Below are positions 51,755-60,366 of a DNA stretch of 64,000 nt, piece by piece. Every line of letters begins with the position of its first letter. The stretch's first letter is position 1. A program made the translations under genes and the position numbers. A model generated the notes under the pieces. The model was not told the DNA's origin. It was given only the letters and a program-made list of their open reading frames with translations, and did not search any database. Location: positions 1,302,001 to 1,366,000 of the forward strand of contig NZ_CP101154.1 in NCBI RefSeq assembly GCF_024298905.1, read 5' to 3'. The DNA is from Natronomonas marina. Its GTDB lineage: Archaea > Halobacteriota > Halobacteria > Halobacteriales > Haloarculaceae.

Positions 51755-51982
51755 TTATTCTTTCTGACTTCCCCTACTGAGAAGTTCCTTGGCTGATCGA
51801 CCTGTAAGCACCATTAATACTCCAAACGCACCCATCACTATGGCAAGGACAGGGCCGATGATTGATAGAATGCCAGATTCAGCGAGTTCACTAAAATTCC
51901 AGACGAAATATACGGTATATGCTATCAAGATTGGGATGAGAACGTATGCTGCGATTTTTTTGTGTGTCGTGTATCGCTGCAT
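51755..51982 (-). CDS. Two-helix membrane microprotein beside the cysteine-rich precursor gene
   Basis: 75 residues. Two hydrophobic segments, AAYVLIPILIAYTVYFVWNF (about 11-30) and a second at about 38-60 (ILSIIGPVLAIVMGAFGVLM), followed by a basic tail. Codon use is AT-richer than that of core genes. It lies 82 bases downstream of the ten-cysteine precursor gene on the same strand, with its own TATA-like aatatatc (52028-52035). Small membrane proteins beside bacteriocin genes often give self-immunity or assist export; that role is only inferred here. Confidence 0.65.
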   Translation of the reverse strand: MQRYTTHKKIAAYVLIPILIAYTVYFVWNFSELAESGILSIIGPVLAIVMGAFGVLMVLTGRSAKELLSRGSQKE

Positions 51983-52064
51983 TGTTGTTATGATAATTGA
52001 GTACCTACGAGAGCAAAGCCGTTATGGAATATATCACGCCGGTTTATCTGTACTCGAGGTTTAT

Positions 52065-52892
52065 TTAATACACTGGTTCCCAAGTGCCGTCACAGCAATC
52101 ATCTACGAAATTATACCCTTGAAGAACGATACCTGCTATACAAGGGATACAAGTTAATCTCGAAGGTTCTACATAGCAGGCGTAGCATGTGATTCCGGCT
52201 GAGCCCCCTACATTTGCTACACAGTCCCAATTCACGCTGCCGCTGCAATAGAACGCGCTCGGGGCAGTTGGGCAATAGGGAGGACAGTTATATGATTGCT
52301 GGATTGTGAGATCCCCCCGAGTCGACTCCATCTCCAGGTCTGAGTCAGTCAGTATACGAGTGGTAATTCCATTATTTTCTATTCTATAGATATTTAGTTC
52401 ATATTCTCCCGATTCTCGGATTAAATACCCTCTTGCGGCAGATCGAATACTTGACCACAAGAGACGAACCTCTAAAACATCTTCATCAGTGATTTTGAAC
52501 GGAAGTACCACCGTTTCGTACGCATCTGTACTATCTAAGTTGATCTGTGTAACATTCGCCTTTTTGTAGTTTGGGGAATAGCCCTTCTCTTTGAAATGGT
52601 CTATGAGTGCCTTTGCCTCTTGAGTTGAACGCATTCGAGAGACCACTTTCTTTGCTTCATCTCTCCCTAACTCCTTGACTTTTGGAGTCTCCTCTTTTCC
52701 TGCCACGACACCTGTTGGCAGAAGGCTCGCCATCCCGATCGTAGCAAGGAAACTCCGCCTCCTAACAGAAGACCCTCCAGATTCACGTTCACCAGAGAGT
52801 GCTTCCCACATCTCAGCACACCCATCTCCATCATCTACTTGCTTGCTCAGTTCGTCTTGGTAACGTTCGACCTCGTGGTTATCGTCTGGCAT
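52065..52892 (-). CDS. Tat-exported precursor with a ten-cysteine C-terminal domain (halocin C8-like architecture)
   Basis: 275 residues. An acidic N-terminus precedes the Tat motif SSVRRRSFLATIGMASLLPT (about 45-65). The middle domain (about 75-190, ELGRDEAKKVVSRMRSTQEA ... VVLPFKITDEDVLEVRLLW) is soluble. The last 75 residues hold ten Cys, with the pairs CPPYC, CYAC, CIPC and CC, and short Gly/Ala-rich hydrophobic stretches. The halocin C8 precursor has the same plan (Tat signal, middle domain retained as the immunity protein, cleaved Cys-rich toxin) and a similar length. I do not see residue-level similarity strong enough to be certain. The ATG at 52892 is preferred over a GTG at 52907. 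Confidence 0.7.
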   Translation of the reverse strand: MPDDNHEVERYQDELSKQVDDGDGCAEMWEALSGERESGGSSVRRRSFLATIGMASLLPTGVVAGKEETPKVKELGRDEAKKVVSRMRSTQEAKALIDHFKEKGYSPNYKKANVTQINLDSTDAYETVVLPFKITDEDVLEVRLLWSSIRSAARGYLIRESGEYELNIYRIENNGITTRILTDSDLEMESTRGDLTIQQSYNCPPYCPTAPSAFYCSGSVNWDCVANVGGSAGITCYACYVEPSRLTCIPCIAGIVLQGYNFVDDCCDGTWEPVY

Positions 52893-52922
52893 GTAGATAC
52901 ACCACACCTGGCATACACTCGG

Positions 52923-52933
52923 CTATTGTATTC
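52923..52933 (-). promoter_or_regulatory. Candidate TATA region of the ten-cysteine precursor gene
   Basis: ctattgtattc (gaatacaatag towards the gene) lies 31-41 bases before the start codon at 52892 and would allow a leader of up to about ten bases. Confidence 0.4.
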
Positions 52934-52944
52934 ATCTCACCGAC

Positions 52945-52958
52945 TAATGAATTCATTA
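52945..52958. promoter_or_regulatory. 14-bp perfect palindrome between the precursor gene and the divergent regulator; candidate operator
   Basis: taatgaattcatta is self-complementary over all 14 bases. It lies just upstream of the precursor TATA region and in the 239-bp intergenic space shared with the divergent helix-turn-helix gene, as expected for a dimeric regulator's site. Confidence 0.6.
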
Positions 52959-53100
52959 TGGGACAGGGACCCCCTCCACATCGGTTGCGATCCCACTCCA
53001 GTCCATAACCCCTCCTCTCACGAGTTGATCCCAACCCCCACGATGTGAGTTTTTCCCGGGTAGAGAGACGTTGGTTAAATTGTTAAATAGATGCGAGAAG

Positions 53101-53106
53101 TTTAAG
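53101..53106 (+). promoter_or_regulatory. TATA-like box of the FilR1-like regulator gene
   Basis: tttaag lies 26-31 bases before the GTG at 53132. Two gttaaat repeats (53074-53080, 53082-53088) sit just upstream. Confidence 0.5.
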
Positions 53107-53131
53107 GCCATTCCGTCTGTTACCTCCTCCC

Positions 53132-53914
53132 GTGCCCCTCCCACCCGATGACTGCCTTGATTCCGTTCTCGTCAAGCGTCACTCGTACCTCCGCGTTCTC
53201 ATCGATCAACCAAGCCCGAAGTGTAATCTTGAAGATGAGCTGGGTGGGTCACGGTCAACACTTGACCGCGCACTCCGTGAACTCGCCGATGCTGACCTCG
53301 CGACGTACGAAAACGGGGTGTGGAAACCTACACCCCTCGGACGATACAGCTACCGGACACGAAAAGCGTATCTCGAACGCTTGGAGAATCTTACTGACGC
53401 GGCACCACTGCTCAACGAACTCTCTTCCGGGAGTCCAGTCGACTGTACATTCGTTATCGGAGCTGATGTCCACGAGAGCGACCCATCGATGCCGGATGCA
53501 GTCATGCAAACACTGCTCGACAGTGTCGAAGGCGGGCACGATGTTACCGTTGCGACACCGGTTGTCGTAACTGGCTTTGCCGAAGACTTCTACGAGTGCG
53601 TGAGTCGTGGTGAGAACTACTCGCTCGAACTGCTCATCCCACCAGAGGTGTTCGAGCGTACCCGTGCCGCGTTTCCAATACTCACGGATGAACTGCTGGA
53701 TGACGAGAACGTGAGTCTGCATACTGCGTCGATCCCGTTCAGTTTCGGGCTCTGGATCGTCGATTCAGCCGAAGCAGGTATCATCGTCTTCACGGATCAA
53801 GGCGTGCGTGGAATCCTCATGAATGACACCACAGATGCACTTGACTGGGCGACAGACCAGTATGAACGCGCGAAACAGGACGCTGATCTAGTCTTCCTCC
53901 GAGGCCGCGTCTAA
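53132..53914 (+). CDS. Winged-helix regulator with FilR1-like sensor domain
   Basis: 260 residues from a GTG. The winged helix covers about 15-75: RHSYLRVLIDQPSPKCNLED, then SRSTLDRALRELADADLATY and GVWKPTPLGRYSY. The remainder (about 90-255) matches the FilR1/DUF1724-type sensor in layout: SVEGGHDVTVATPVVVTGFA, LELLIPPEVFERTRAAFP, FSFGLWIVDSAEAGIIVFTD. It is transcribed divergently from the ten-cysteine precursor, so it is the likely controller of that locus. Base composition is intermediate between the islet and the core. Confidence 0.85.
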   Translation: MPLPPDDCLDSVLVKRHSYLRVLIDQPSPKCNLEDELGGSRSTLDRALRELADADLATYENGVWKPTPLGRYSYRTRKAYLERLENLTDAAPLLNELSSGSPVDCTFVIGADVHESDPSMPDAVMQTLLDSVEGGHDVTVATPVVVTGFAEDFYECVSRGENYSLELLIPPEVFERTRAAFPILTDELLDDENVSLHTASIPFSFGLWIVDSAEAGIIVFTDQGVRGILMNDTTDALDWATDQYERAKQDADLVFLRGRV

Positions 53915-54125
53915 ATAAGCGGGAAATCAGTTGCCAATCCTCGATTCAGGCTCAACTCTTCTGAATAGAAGGCACGCATCGAATCCATCCTCCGAAGTTG
54001 TGGTGTTGAAACTGGTACGCATGTCGTCGGACGTTCGCGCTTCGGCCTACTGTTCGATCGTCGTCGGCCGTCGTCCCGTTCTTCCGGCCGGGAATCCGAC
54101 GCGACGCGGCGCCGACTCGGGTAGT

Positions 54126-54524
54126 TTACTCCCAGGTGAGTCGTCCGAGGAGGTAGCCGACCCCGGCCGCGAGTACCAACGCCGCGAGGCGCCACCCGCG
54201 CGAGAACCGGATGAACCGGGTCGTCTCGGGCGTCACCTCGAGGACACCGACGGGGGTGGCCCGGGCGCCGCCTCCGCCGCCTCCGCCGCTCCCGGTCTCT
54301 CCCTCGTCGGCGGCGCCGCTGCCGAACCCGCCGCCGAAACCGTAGACGATCCGGGCGACCGGGACGACCGTCTTGCCGTCGACCTCGATGGGGTCGCCGT
54401 ACACGCGGTCGGCGTGTGCGCTGTGCTGGAGTTCTTCGATCGTGTTCCGGGCGAGTTCGGCCGCATTCCGTCGAGTCTCGGCACCGGTCTCGTGTGCGTC
54501 CGTCGTGGTGTCGGTGTCGGTCAT
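54126..54524 (-). CDS. GerW/YtfJ-family sporulation-like protein
   Basis: 132 residues. The family core appears as a charged helix, DRVYGDPIEVDGKTVVPVAR, then VARIVYGFGGGFGSGAADEG with a poly-Gly stretch and the strand ATPVGVLEVTP. A C-terminal membrane helix follows at about 112-128. YtfJ/GerW-like proteins occur in non-sporulating archaea with unknown role. It lies on the same strand as the two bactofilin-like membrane genes upstream, about 50 bases from the nearest. Confidence 0.8.
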   Translation of the reverse strand: MTDTDTTTDAHETGAETRRNAAELARNTIEELQHSAHADRVYGDPIEVDGKTVVPVARIVYGFGGGFGSGAADEGETGSGGGGGGGARATPVGVLEVTPETTRFIRFSRGWRLAALVLAAGVGYLLGRLTWE

Positions 54525-54575
54525 CGTTCGTGGTGACGTCAGTTCGGGTGATATCGTGTCGAATCAATACGGCGG

Positions 54576-55670
54576 TCAGGCTGCGGTGGTATCGGAGTCG
54601 GTATCCGTGGCCGGAGCGCCCTCCTCGGCCGTCCGGCGACTGCGACGACGCCGCTCGTTCAGGGCGAGCGCGAGCGCGCCGAACCCAAGCAGGAACACGA
54701 GCAGTTCGGGAATCCAGCCGACCCAGGGAACCCGGACGGCGACGCCGACGACCAGAAACCCGACGAGCAGCGCGACCCAGCGGTTCTCGACGGTCGTGTA
54801 GGAGGTCAGCCAGGTGCCGACGGCGATGCGGCCGTAGACCGCCCCGACCCAGACGAGTACGGCGAACAGCACCGACCCGACGAGAGTCAGGGGGATTCCA
54901 ACGATCGTCAGCGCGACCAACACCAGCAGGATCGGGACGGCGACCACCAGCCCGAGACCGAGCGCGCCCGCCTGGACCGGCGTCTCGATGGCGCTGTCGG
55001 CGACCCGCCGCGAGAACCCCGGGAACGCCGCGAGCAGTATCGCGCCCAGTGCGAGGTTCACGAGGAAGCCGTAGACGCCGAAGACCCACTCCGAAACACC
55101 CGGATCGACCGGCTCGAAGACGCCCGGACCGCCCAGCGACGAGTCGCGCTCGACGGTGCCGGCGACGGCACTCCGTGGTCCTTCGAGCCGACCGTCGTAG
55201 GTGAGGTCGCCTCCGACGCTCGCAGTCGGGCCGAGTACTATCCGTTCCGCACCGACGGTGACGTCGCCGTCGACTGTCCCGTCGATGCGGAGGGTGCCGG
55301 CGCCGGCATCGAGATTACCGCCGACGGTGGCGGTCTCGGCGACAGTGACATCGCCGGCGGCTCCGCTCACGTCGCCGTCGACGGCGCCCGCGATCCGGAT
55401 ACTCCCGGCGGCACTGGCGACGTCGCCGGTCACGCGGCCGGTTTCGGCGACCGTGACGTCGCCGGCGAACGCCGAGAGGTCGCCCTCGACCGTCCCGCGG
55501 ACGACGACCGACCCCGCGAACGTCTCGAGACCGTCGACGGTTTCGCCCTCGGCGACGACCACGGAGCCGCCGGTGCGCGTCTCCGCGGCCGCCAGTCCGG
55601 GCATCGCCGCCAGGACCACGAGCAGGGTTACGAGGAGCACGAGACTCCCCTGGAGGAACCTGTCTCTCAT
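54576..55670 (-). CDS. Bactofilin/polymer-forming-domain membrane protein 1
   Basis: 364 residues. A signal or anchor helix (about 7-28) is followed by a beta-helical polymer-forming domain (about 35-165) with six or more repeats such as TVEGDLSAFAGDVTVAETGR, VDGDVSGAAGDVTV and TVDGDVTVGAERIV. Five to six transmembrane helices occupy about 200-335 and a charged tail ends the protein. The G-x-x-x-G-D turn of each rung is clear. Bactofilin-type domains polymerise; here the domain should face outside. The start ATG is at 55670. Confidence 0.85.
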   Translation of the reverse strand: MRDRFLQGSLVLLVTLLVVLAAMPGLAAAETRTGGSVVVAEGETVDGLETFAGSVVVRGTVEGDLSAFAGDVTVAETGRVTGDVASAAGSIRIAGAVDGDVSGAAGDVTVAETATVGGNLDAGAGTLRIDGTVDGDVTVGAERIVLGPTASVGGDLTYDGRLEGPRSAVAGTVERDSSLGGPGVFEPVDPGVSEWVFGVYGFLVNLALGAILLAAFPGFSRRVADSAIETPVQAGALGLGLVVAVPILLVLVALTIVGIPLTLVGSVLFAVLVWVGAVYGRIAVGTWLTSYTTVENRWVALLVGFLVVGVAVRVPWVGWIPELLVFLLGFGALALALNERRRRSRRTAEEGAPATDTDSDTTAA

Positions 55671-55777
55671 ATCCGACAGAACGTCTCTGGCAGGGATAAC
55701 GCCGCACGGCGCTTCTCACCCGCTGGGAATCACCGACCGGCCGGTGAGGGCGGACTCCGGCGGACCGATGGGCACCG

Positions 55778-56653
55778 TCAGGGGTCTCCGGGTCCGGGAA
55801 TCGTCACCGGCTCGAACCGCCGAAGTCCGAAGTACGTGTTCACGGTCGCACCGAACCCGACGGCTATCAGTCCCAACTGGACGGCGGCACCGACGTAGGG
55901 AATCGCCCCGAGAATCTCGACGGCGACCAGGAAGACACCGATCCCCGCGACCGTTGCGACCTCGGGGCGGTCGACCGGCAGCCGGGTACCCAGCAGATAA
56001 CCGAAGACGACCTGTCCGTAGAGGACGACCAGTGCCTCGGCGAGGAGACCGAGGACGCTGAGCGGGATCAGGACGATGGTGAACGCCATGTAGACGAACA
56101 GGACGAGCGACGTGGCGGCCGCCAGCGCCCCGACGACGCCGCTGACCAGCGCGTAGTCGGTGACGGCGGCGCCGACGGTTTCCAGCAGTTCCGGTCGCCG
56201 GCCCGCGATCCACCAGCCGGCCCCCCCGACCACGAGGAACTGTACCAGGGACCCACCGAGTCGGCGGGCGGGCGAGGGTTCCGGGACCGGCTCGAACGCC
56301 GACACGTCGCCGACCGTCGCGCCCTCGGCGACCGAGGCGTTGCCGGCGATCCGCTGTACCGTGCCGGTAACCGTCGCCCCGTCGGCTATCGTGAGGTTCC
56401 CCGCGAGGATAGTCACGTCGCCGTCCAGTTCCCCTTCGATCCGTGCGGTCCCGCCGATGACGTAGAGGTCGCCCGCGGTCGTCGCCTCGGCGGGAACGCT
56501 GGCCGTGCCGCCGGCGACGACGTGGACGTCTTCGAGTTCCCCGAGACTGTGATCGCCCTGGAACGTCACCGACATCCGGTCGACGTCGCCGCCGCCGACC
56601 GAGACGAGGAGCAACACGATGATCAAAAGCGGGATGGCTTCCGTCGGGCTCAC
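55778..56653 (-). CDS. Bactofilin/polymer-forming-domain membrane protein 2
   Basis: 291 residues from a GTG at 56653. A first helix (about 7-22, IPLLIIVLLLVSVG) leads to a short beta-helical domain (about 40-115: TAGDLYVIGGTARIEGELDG, DVTILAGNLTIADGA, TVQRIAGNASVAEGA). Four to five transmembrane helices follow. The plan is the same as that of the next gene downstream, which looks like a paralogue. Its GTG overlaps the stop of the transporter-like gene by four bases (GTGA). Confidence 0.82.
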   Translation of the reverse strand: MSPTEAIPLLIIVLLLVSVGGGDVDRMSVTFQGDHSLGELEDVHVVAGGTASVPAEATTAGDLYVIGGTARIEGELDGDVTILAGNLTIADGATVTGTVQRIAGNASVAEGATVGDVSAFEPVPEPSPARRLGGSLVQFLVVGGAGWWIAGRRPELLETVGAAVTDYALVSGVVGALAAATSLVLFVYMAFTIVLIPLSVLGLLAEALVVLYGQVVFGYLLGTRLPVDRPEVATVAGIGVFLVAVEILGAIPYVGAAVQLGLIAVGFGATVNTYFGLRRFEPVTIPGPGDP

Positions 56654-57951
56654 GCGGCGGCTCCCTCCCGTCGCAGTCGGGCCATCCGGCGGACGTAGAG
56701 ACCGACGCCGAGACCGAACAGCAACAGCAGCGAGAGCGCCTGGACGACGTTCAGATGCGACAGCAGCGTCAGTTCGGTCGCCTGGAAGTACAGCGCCAGT
56801 GCGGTGCTGGAGAACGTCGCGAGCCACCCGGCGACGCCGACGCCGACGGCCGCGTGGGTCCCGATGGTCTCCGGCGTCGAGAGGTCGGGCCAGAGGGCGA
56901 AGTTGAGCGTCGTGTAGAAGCTCACGGCCACCGCGTACGTGATGGGGTTGAGCGGCGAGGACGGTCCCTGCACGAGCGCCGGGAACGCGGCCGCGATACG
57001 CAGGTCCGACGTGTAGAGGACGTGCGTCAGGGCGAACAGCACGAAGGTCCACAGGAAGATCCGGTTCAGCGGGTAGTTGACGTAGATCACGCCGGCCGCG
57101 ACAGCGCCGACGACGTGGGCGACGGCGATGGCGAGTCGCGTCGACAGCGCCGGTGACTGCCAGGAACTGAGCAGCAGCGCCGGCGTGTCGATGATGCGCA
57201 GGAAGCCGAGGCTGTCGACGAAGAACACGCCGAACATCAGGACGACCGGGACGGCGAATGCGAGACTCCGGGTTCGAACGGGGTCCGGATGGCAGAACCG
57301 GCCGGTGCCGAACGCCCGCCGCTGGGCGTCGAGTTCCGAGAGGGCGGTCTCGACGCGGTCGACGCGGCCGGCGGACAGCACCGCGAGGACGGCGAGTCCC
57401 GGCACCATCGCAACGATCATCACCCGACTGAACACGCCGACGGACCACGACAGCGGAATCGCGTTCGCGGCGAAGTACGCGACGGCCGTAATCGCAGCGG
57501 CGACGTAGCCGCGGTCCGGCGCCGGCACGAGTTCGACCGCCAGCGAGAAGGAGACGGGAAAGCCGACGCCGAGACCGACCGACGAGGCGACGATCCACGC
57601 GCCGAAGGCCGCCGGCGTCCGAACGTGGGGCGCGACGACGGTCAGGGCGAACTGGACGCAGACGACGCCCAACAGCAGGCGGAGTTTCGTGCGGAGGTCC
57701 CTGCTCCACCCGCGGCGGTCCATCGTCACGCCCGTAGCGACGGCGACCACGAGCGTACACAGCGCGAGCGCGGCCATCCACCCCGAGACGGCCGTCTCCG
57801 ACAGGCCGACCAGTCGCGTCCCCAGGTCGATGAGCCCCAGCTGGACGAACGTGAGGTTGTAGTAGTAGCCGGCGACCATCAGCGCGACGAAGAGCAGGTA
57901 GCCGGACGCCGTCGTCCACCGGCCCTCGCGGAGATACGTGAGAAGATGCAT
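56650..57951 (-). CDS. MFS-like twelve-helix membrane protein
   Basis: 433 residues with about twelve hydrophobic segments in two sets of six, separated by a charged cytoplasmic loop near 205-235 (RVETALSELDAQRRAFGTGR). This is the layout of the major facilitator superfamily. Segment 1 has ASGYLLFVALMVAGYYYNL. The motif-A-like loop is TGVTMDRRGWSRDLRTK. The substrate is unknown. It is translationally coupled to the following bactofilin-like gene. Confidence 0.8.
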   Translation of the reverse strand: MHLLTYLREGRWTTASGYLLFVALMVAGYYYNLTFVQLGLIDLGTRLVGLSETAVSGWMAALALCTLVVAVATGVTMDRRGWSRDLRTKLRLLLGVVCVQFALTVVAPHVRTPAAFGAWIVASSVGLGVGFPVSFSLAVELVPAPDRGYVAAAITAVAYFAANAIPLSWSVGVFSRVMIVAMVPGLAVLAVLSAGRVDRVETALSELDAQRRAFGTGRFCHPDPVRTRSLAFAVPVVLMFGVFFVDSLGFLRIIDTPALLLSSWQSPALSTRLAIAVAHVVGAVAAGVIYVNYPLNRIFLWTFVLFALTHVLYTSDLRIAAAFPALVQGPSSPLNPITYAVAVSFYTTLNFALWPDLSTPETIGTHAAVGVGVAGWLATFSSTALALYFQATELTLLSHLNVVQALSLLLLFGLGVGLYVRRMARLRREGAAA

Positions 57952-58080
57952 CGCTTTCGTTCCCGTTCGTGGGTCACGCCGGACGACAATAAAACGGCGA
58001 CCCGGCTCCCACGTTCCGGGGTCGTCCAGCGCCCCCGTTCCCGGGACACCCCTTTGTCCTGCCGGCGACTACGGGGAGGT

Positions 58081-58938
58081 ATGGGCAGATGGAGCCGGGC
58101 GCAGTCGATGGCAGCGCTGGCGGCCGCCGGAACCGTGACGGCCGCCGCCGTCGGCGTCCGCCGGCGCCGGGTGTCGAAGCGAATCGACGCCTACCGGTCC
58201 CGCCTTCGGGCGAGCCGTCGCACCGTCGACGCCGAACCGTACGACTCGGCCGACGTCGCCGACCTGCCGCCGCCGCCGGTCCGACGGTACTTCGAGACCG
58301 TCCTGTCGGCGGGCCAGCCGCACGTCGAGACGGTCCGGCTCCAACAGGAGGGCACCTTCCGACTCGGCGGCGCCGACGCTGCCTGGCACCCCTTCACCGC
58401 GACGCAGACCTACACCGTCTCGCCGCCCGGCTACGTCTGGGACGCCGAGGTCGAACTCCGCTCGCACGTCCCCGTGCGGGTCGTGGATGCCTACCTCGAC
58501 GGCAAGGGACTGCTCCGTGCGAACGTCCTGGGTGCCCTCCCGGTCGCAAGTGCGGGTCCCGACCCCCGGACGAACGAGGCGGAACTCCAGCGGTACCTCT
58601 CGGAGGCGCCGTGGTTCCCAACGGCGCTGCTTCCCGCCGGTGGCGCCGCCTGGGAGGGCATCGACGACCGGACCGCCCGGGCGAGCATCGAGGACGGCGA
58701 CGTGACCGCCTCGGCTACCTTCCACGTCGACGAGGAGGGGTACGTCAGGCGTCTCACCGCCGACCGGTACCGCCAGGACACGGACGGGGTCGCCCCCTGG
58801 GTCGGCCGCTACGCCGCCTACGCCGAGCGCGACGGGCTGGTGATCCCCACCGAGGCCGAGGTGGGCTGGGAGACGGCCGACGGCGAGGTTCCGTACTGGC
58901 GCGGCAGGATAACTGACGTCGAGTACGGGTTCGCCTGA
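58081..58938 (+). CDS. DUF6544/DUF6920-type protein
   Basis: 285 residues. After a short basic N-terminus and a hydrophobic stretch (SMAALAAAGTVTAAAVGVRR) come DLPPPPVRRYFETVL with HVETVRLQQEGTFRLGG, then WHPFTATQTYTVSPPGYVWD and the large conserved region RVVDAYLDGKGLLRANVLGA, AELQRYLSEAPWFPTALLP and PTEAEVGWETADGEVPYWRG. Family function is unknown. It is divergent from the twelve-helix gene, with 130 bases between starts. Confidence 0.82.
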   Translation: MGRWSRAQSMAALAAAGTVTAAAVGVRRRRVSKRIDAYRSRLRASRRTVDAEPYDSADVADLPPPPVRRYFETVLSAGQPHVETVRLQQEGTFRLGGADAAWHPFTATQTYTVSPPGYVWDAEVELRSHVPVRVVDAYLDGKGLLRANVLGALPVASAGPDPRTNEAELQRYLSEAPWFPTALLPAGGAAWEGIDDRTARASIEDGDVTASATFHVDEEGYVRRLTADRYRQDTDGVAPWVGRYAAYAERDGLVIPTEAEVGWETADGEVPYWRGRITDVEYGFA

Positions 58939-58993
58939 CGGTAGTCGCGGTTGTGATGGTGCGCCGGAGCGAGCGGGTCCCGACCCCGGGGCC

Positions 58994-59650
58994 TCAGCCC
59001 GCGATTGCCGCGATTGCGAGCGCCTCACGGTAGTTAGCCACCGCCAACAGCAGGTAGCCGCCGACGAGCAGCGCCCACTCGCTGCGCTTCAGCGACCAGT
59101 CCCGCGGCGACCGCACCCGTTCGAACTCCTCGCGCCAGCGCGGCCCGGCACGCTGGTGCCAGAGCATGACACCGCGGGTGGCGACGACGACGGCGACCAT
59201 CGCCGTTATCTCGAGGGGCCCGCTCCGCTCGACCAGAACGGCGAGCGACGGGACGACGCGCGCGCCGGTGCCGACGGCCAGCGACCCCGTTCCCCACACC
59301 GCGCCGTATCCCGGCGCCTGGACGGCCAGCATCACGTATCCGAGCGGCGTGTTCACCGACCGGAGCGTGTTCGCGCCGATGGCGACGATGGAGACACCCA
59401 CGTTCCAGGCGAAAAGCGTGAGGAACTCCCGGGGAACGCTGCCCACGTACTCCATGGAAGCCACCGGATTGCCGCCACGCAGTACGCCCCGGGGGAGCAG
59501 GAGGTAGCTGCCGACCCACGCGACCGTGAACAGCGTCGCGACGACGACCCAAATTGAGACGAACCGGACGAGGACGGCGTCGTGATTGACGTATCTGCCG
59601 ATGCGCCCGGGGATACCGGACGCTGCGTGACTGTCCGTGTCGGTGGTCAT
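58994..59650 (-). CDS. Membrane protein of SpoIIM-like type
   Basis: 218 residues with about five helices. FLTLFAWNVGVSIVAIGANT, LGYVMLAVQAPGYGAVWGTG and VPSLAVLVERSGPLEITAMV resemble the SpoIIM family, in which an N..R....FG.. segment and a P.G..E..A region are characteristic. A cytoplasmic loop near 170-190 is charged (RWREEFERVRSPRDWS). Function unknown in archaea; confidence in the family name is moderate. Confidence 0.6.
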   Translation of the reverse strand: MTTDTDSHAASGIPGRIGRYVNHDAVLVRFVSIWVVVATLFTVAWVGSYLLLPRGVLRGGNPVASMEYVGSVPREFLTLFAWNVGVSIVAIGANTLRSVNTPLGYVMLAVQAPGYGAVWGTGSLAVGTGARVVPSLAVLVERSGPLEITAMVAVVVATRGVMLWHQRAGPRWREEFERVRSPRDWSLKRSEWALLVGGYLLLAVANYREALAIAAIAG

Positions 59651-59780
59651 GGACGGGACTTCGGATGCCGGCGGAAAAGGTATTGTCTCGCTTCCGGCGC
59701 GCGACGGCCGTTCGACGGAGGGGGCTCCGAGCCAGATGGAACGGTGTAACGTAGATTAACGCCCGGGTCCAACGAACGGT

Positions 59781-60227
59781 ATGGACCGCCGATCCGTACT
59801 CGCCGGCGTCGGGACGACGCTCGCGGTCGGGACCGCCGGCTGTTTCGGGCCGTTCGACGCCGGGGAAACGCCGACCCGCCGATACCGTCTGGAACTGACC
59901 GTCCAGAACGACCACGACCGGCCCTACGACGTCCGGGCGGTCATGACCGACGCCGACGAGCGCACCGTCTTCGAGCAGTCGTTCACGCTCCGGCCGGGCG
60001 AGGGACGGGGGTTCGGCGACGAGTTCCCGGCGGGCGAGTACACGCTCGCGGTGACACTGTCCGACCGGAGCCAGTCCCGGAGCTACTGGAACACGGACCT
60101 GTGTGACGTCCACCGGGTGCGAACGACGGTCGCGGCCGACGGGCGCGTCTCCCACGCCGTCGCCTGTCTCGACGAGGACGCCGACCCCGGACCGCTGGCG
60201 GACGGGGAAGCGACGGGTTCGGAGTAG
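59781..60227 (+). CDS. Tat-type lipoprotein of unknown function
   Basis: 148 residues. The N-terminus MDRRSVLAGVGTTLAVGTAG followed by Cys is a Tat signal with a lipobox, so the mature protein is lipid-anchored outside. The body is a beta-sandwich-like domain (RYRLELTVQNDHDRPYDVRA; TVFEQSFTLRPGEGR; YTLAVTLSDRSQSRS) with two Cys at about 111 and 134 that may form a disulfide. A TATA-like agattaacg lies 20-28 bases upstream. Confidence 0.78.
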   Translation: MDRRSVLAGVGTTLAVGTAGCFGPFDAGETPTRRYRLELTVQNDHDRPYDVRAVMTDADERTVFEQSFTLRPGEGRGFGDEFPAGEYTLAVTLSDRSQSRSYWNTDLCDVHRVRTTVAADGRVSHAVACLDEDADPGPLADGEATGSE

Positions 60228-60366
60228 ACGCCGGGAACGGTGCGTCGCCCCGACGCCGGCGTCGGCCGTTCGACCCTCGACAGCCGACGCGGTGGCCGCA
60301 CTTGAAGGGACCGTTTGTTCGGACCGCAACGCACAAGGGCGGGCTTCACATTTGTTATGCCGTCTC

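Noticed and set aside
53911-54010. Minus-strand tail reading RRMDSMRAFYSEELSLN, which looks protein-like
   Set aside because: It might be the remnant of a gene's end at the islet border, but only about 30 residues look natural, and no family could be recognised. The rest of the frame is antisense to the GerW-like region.
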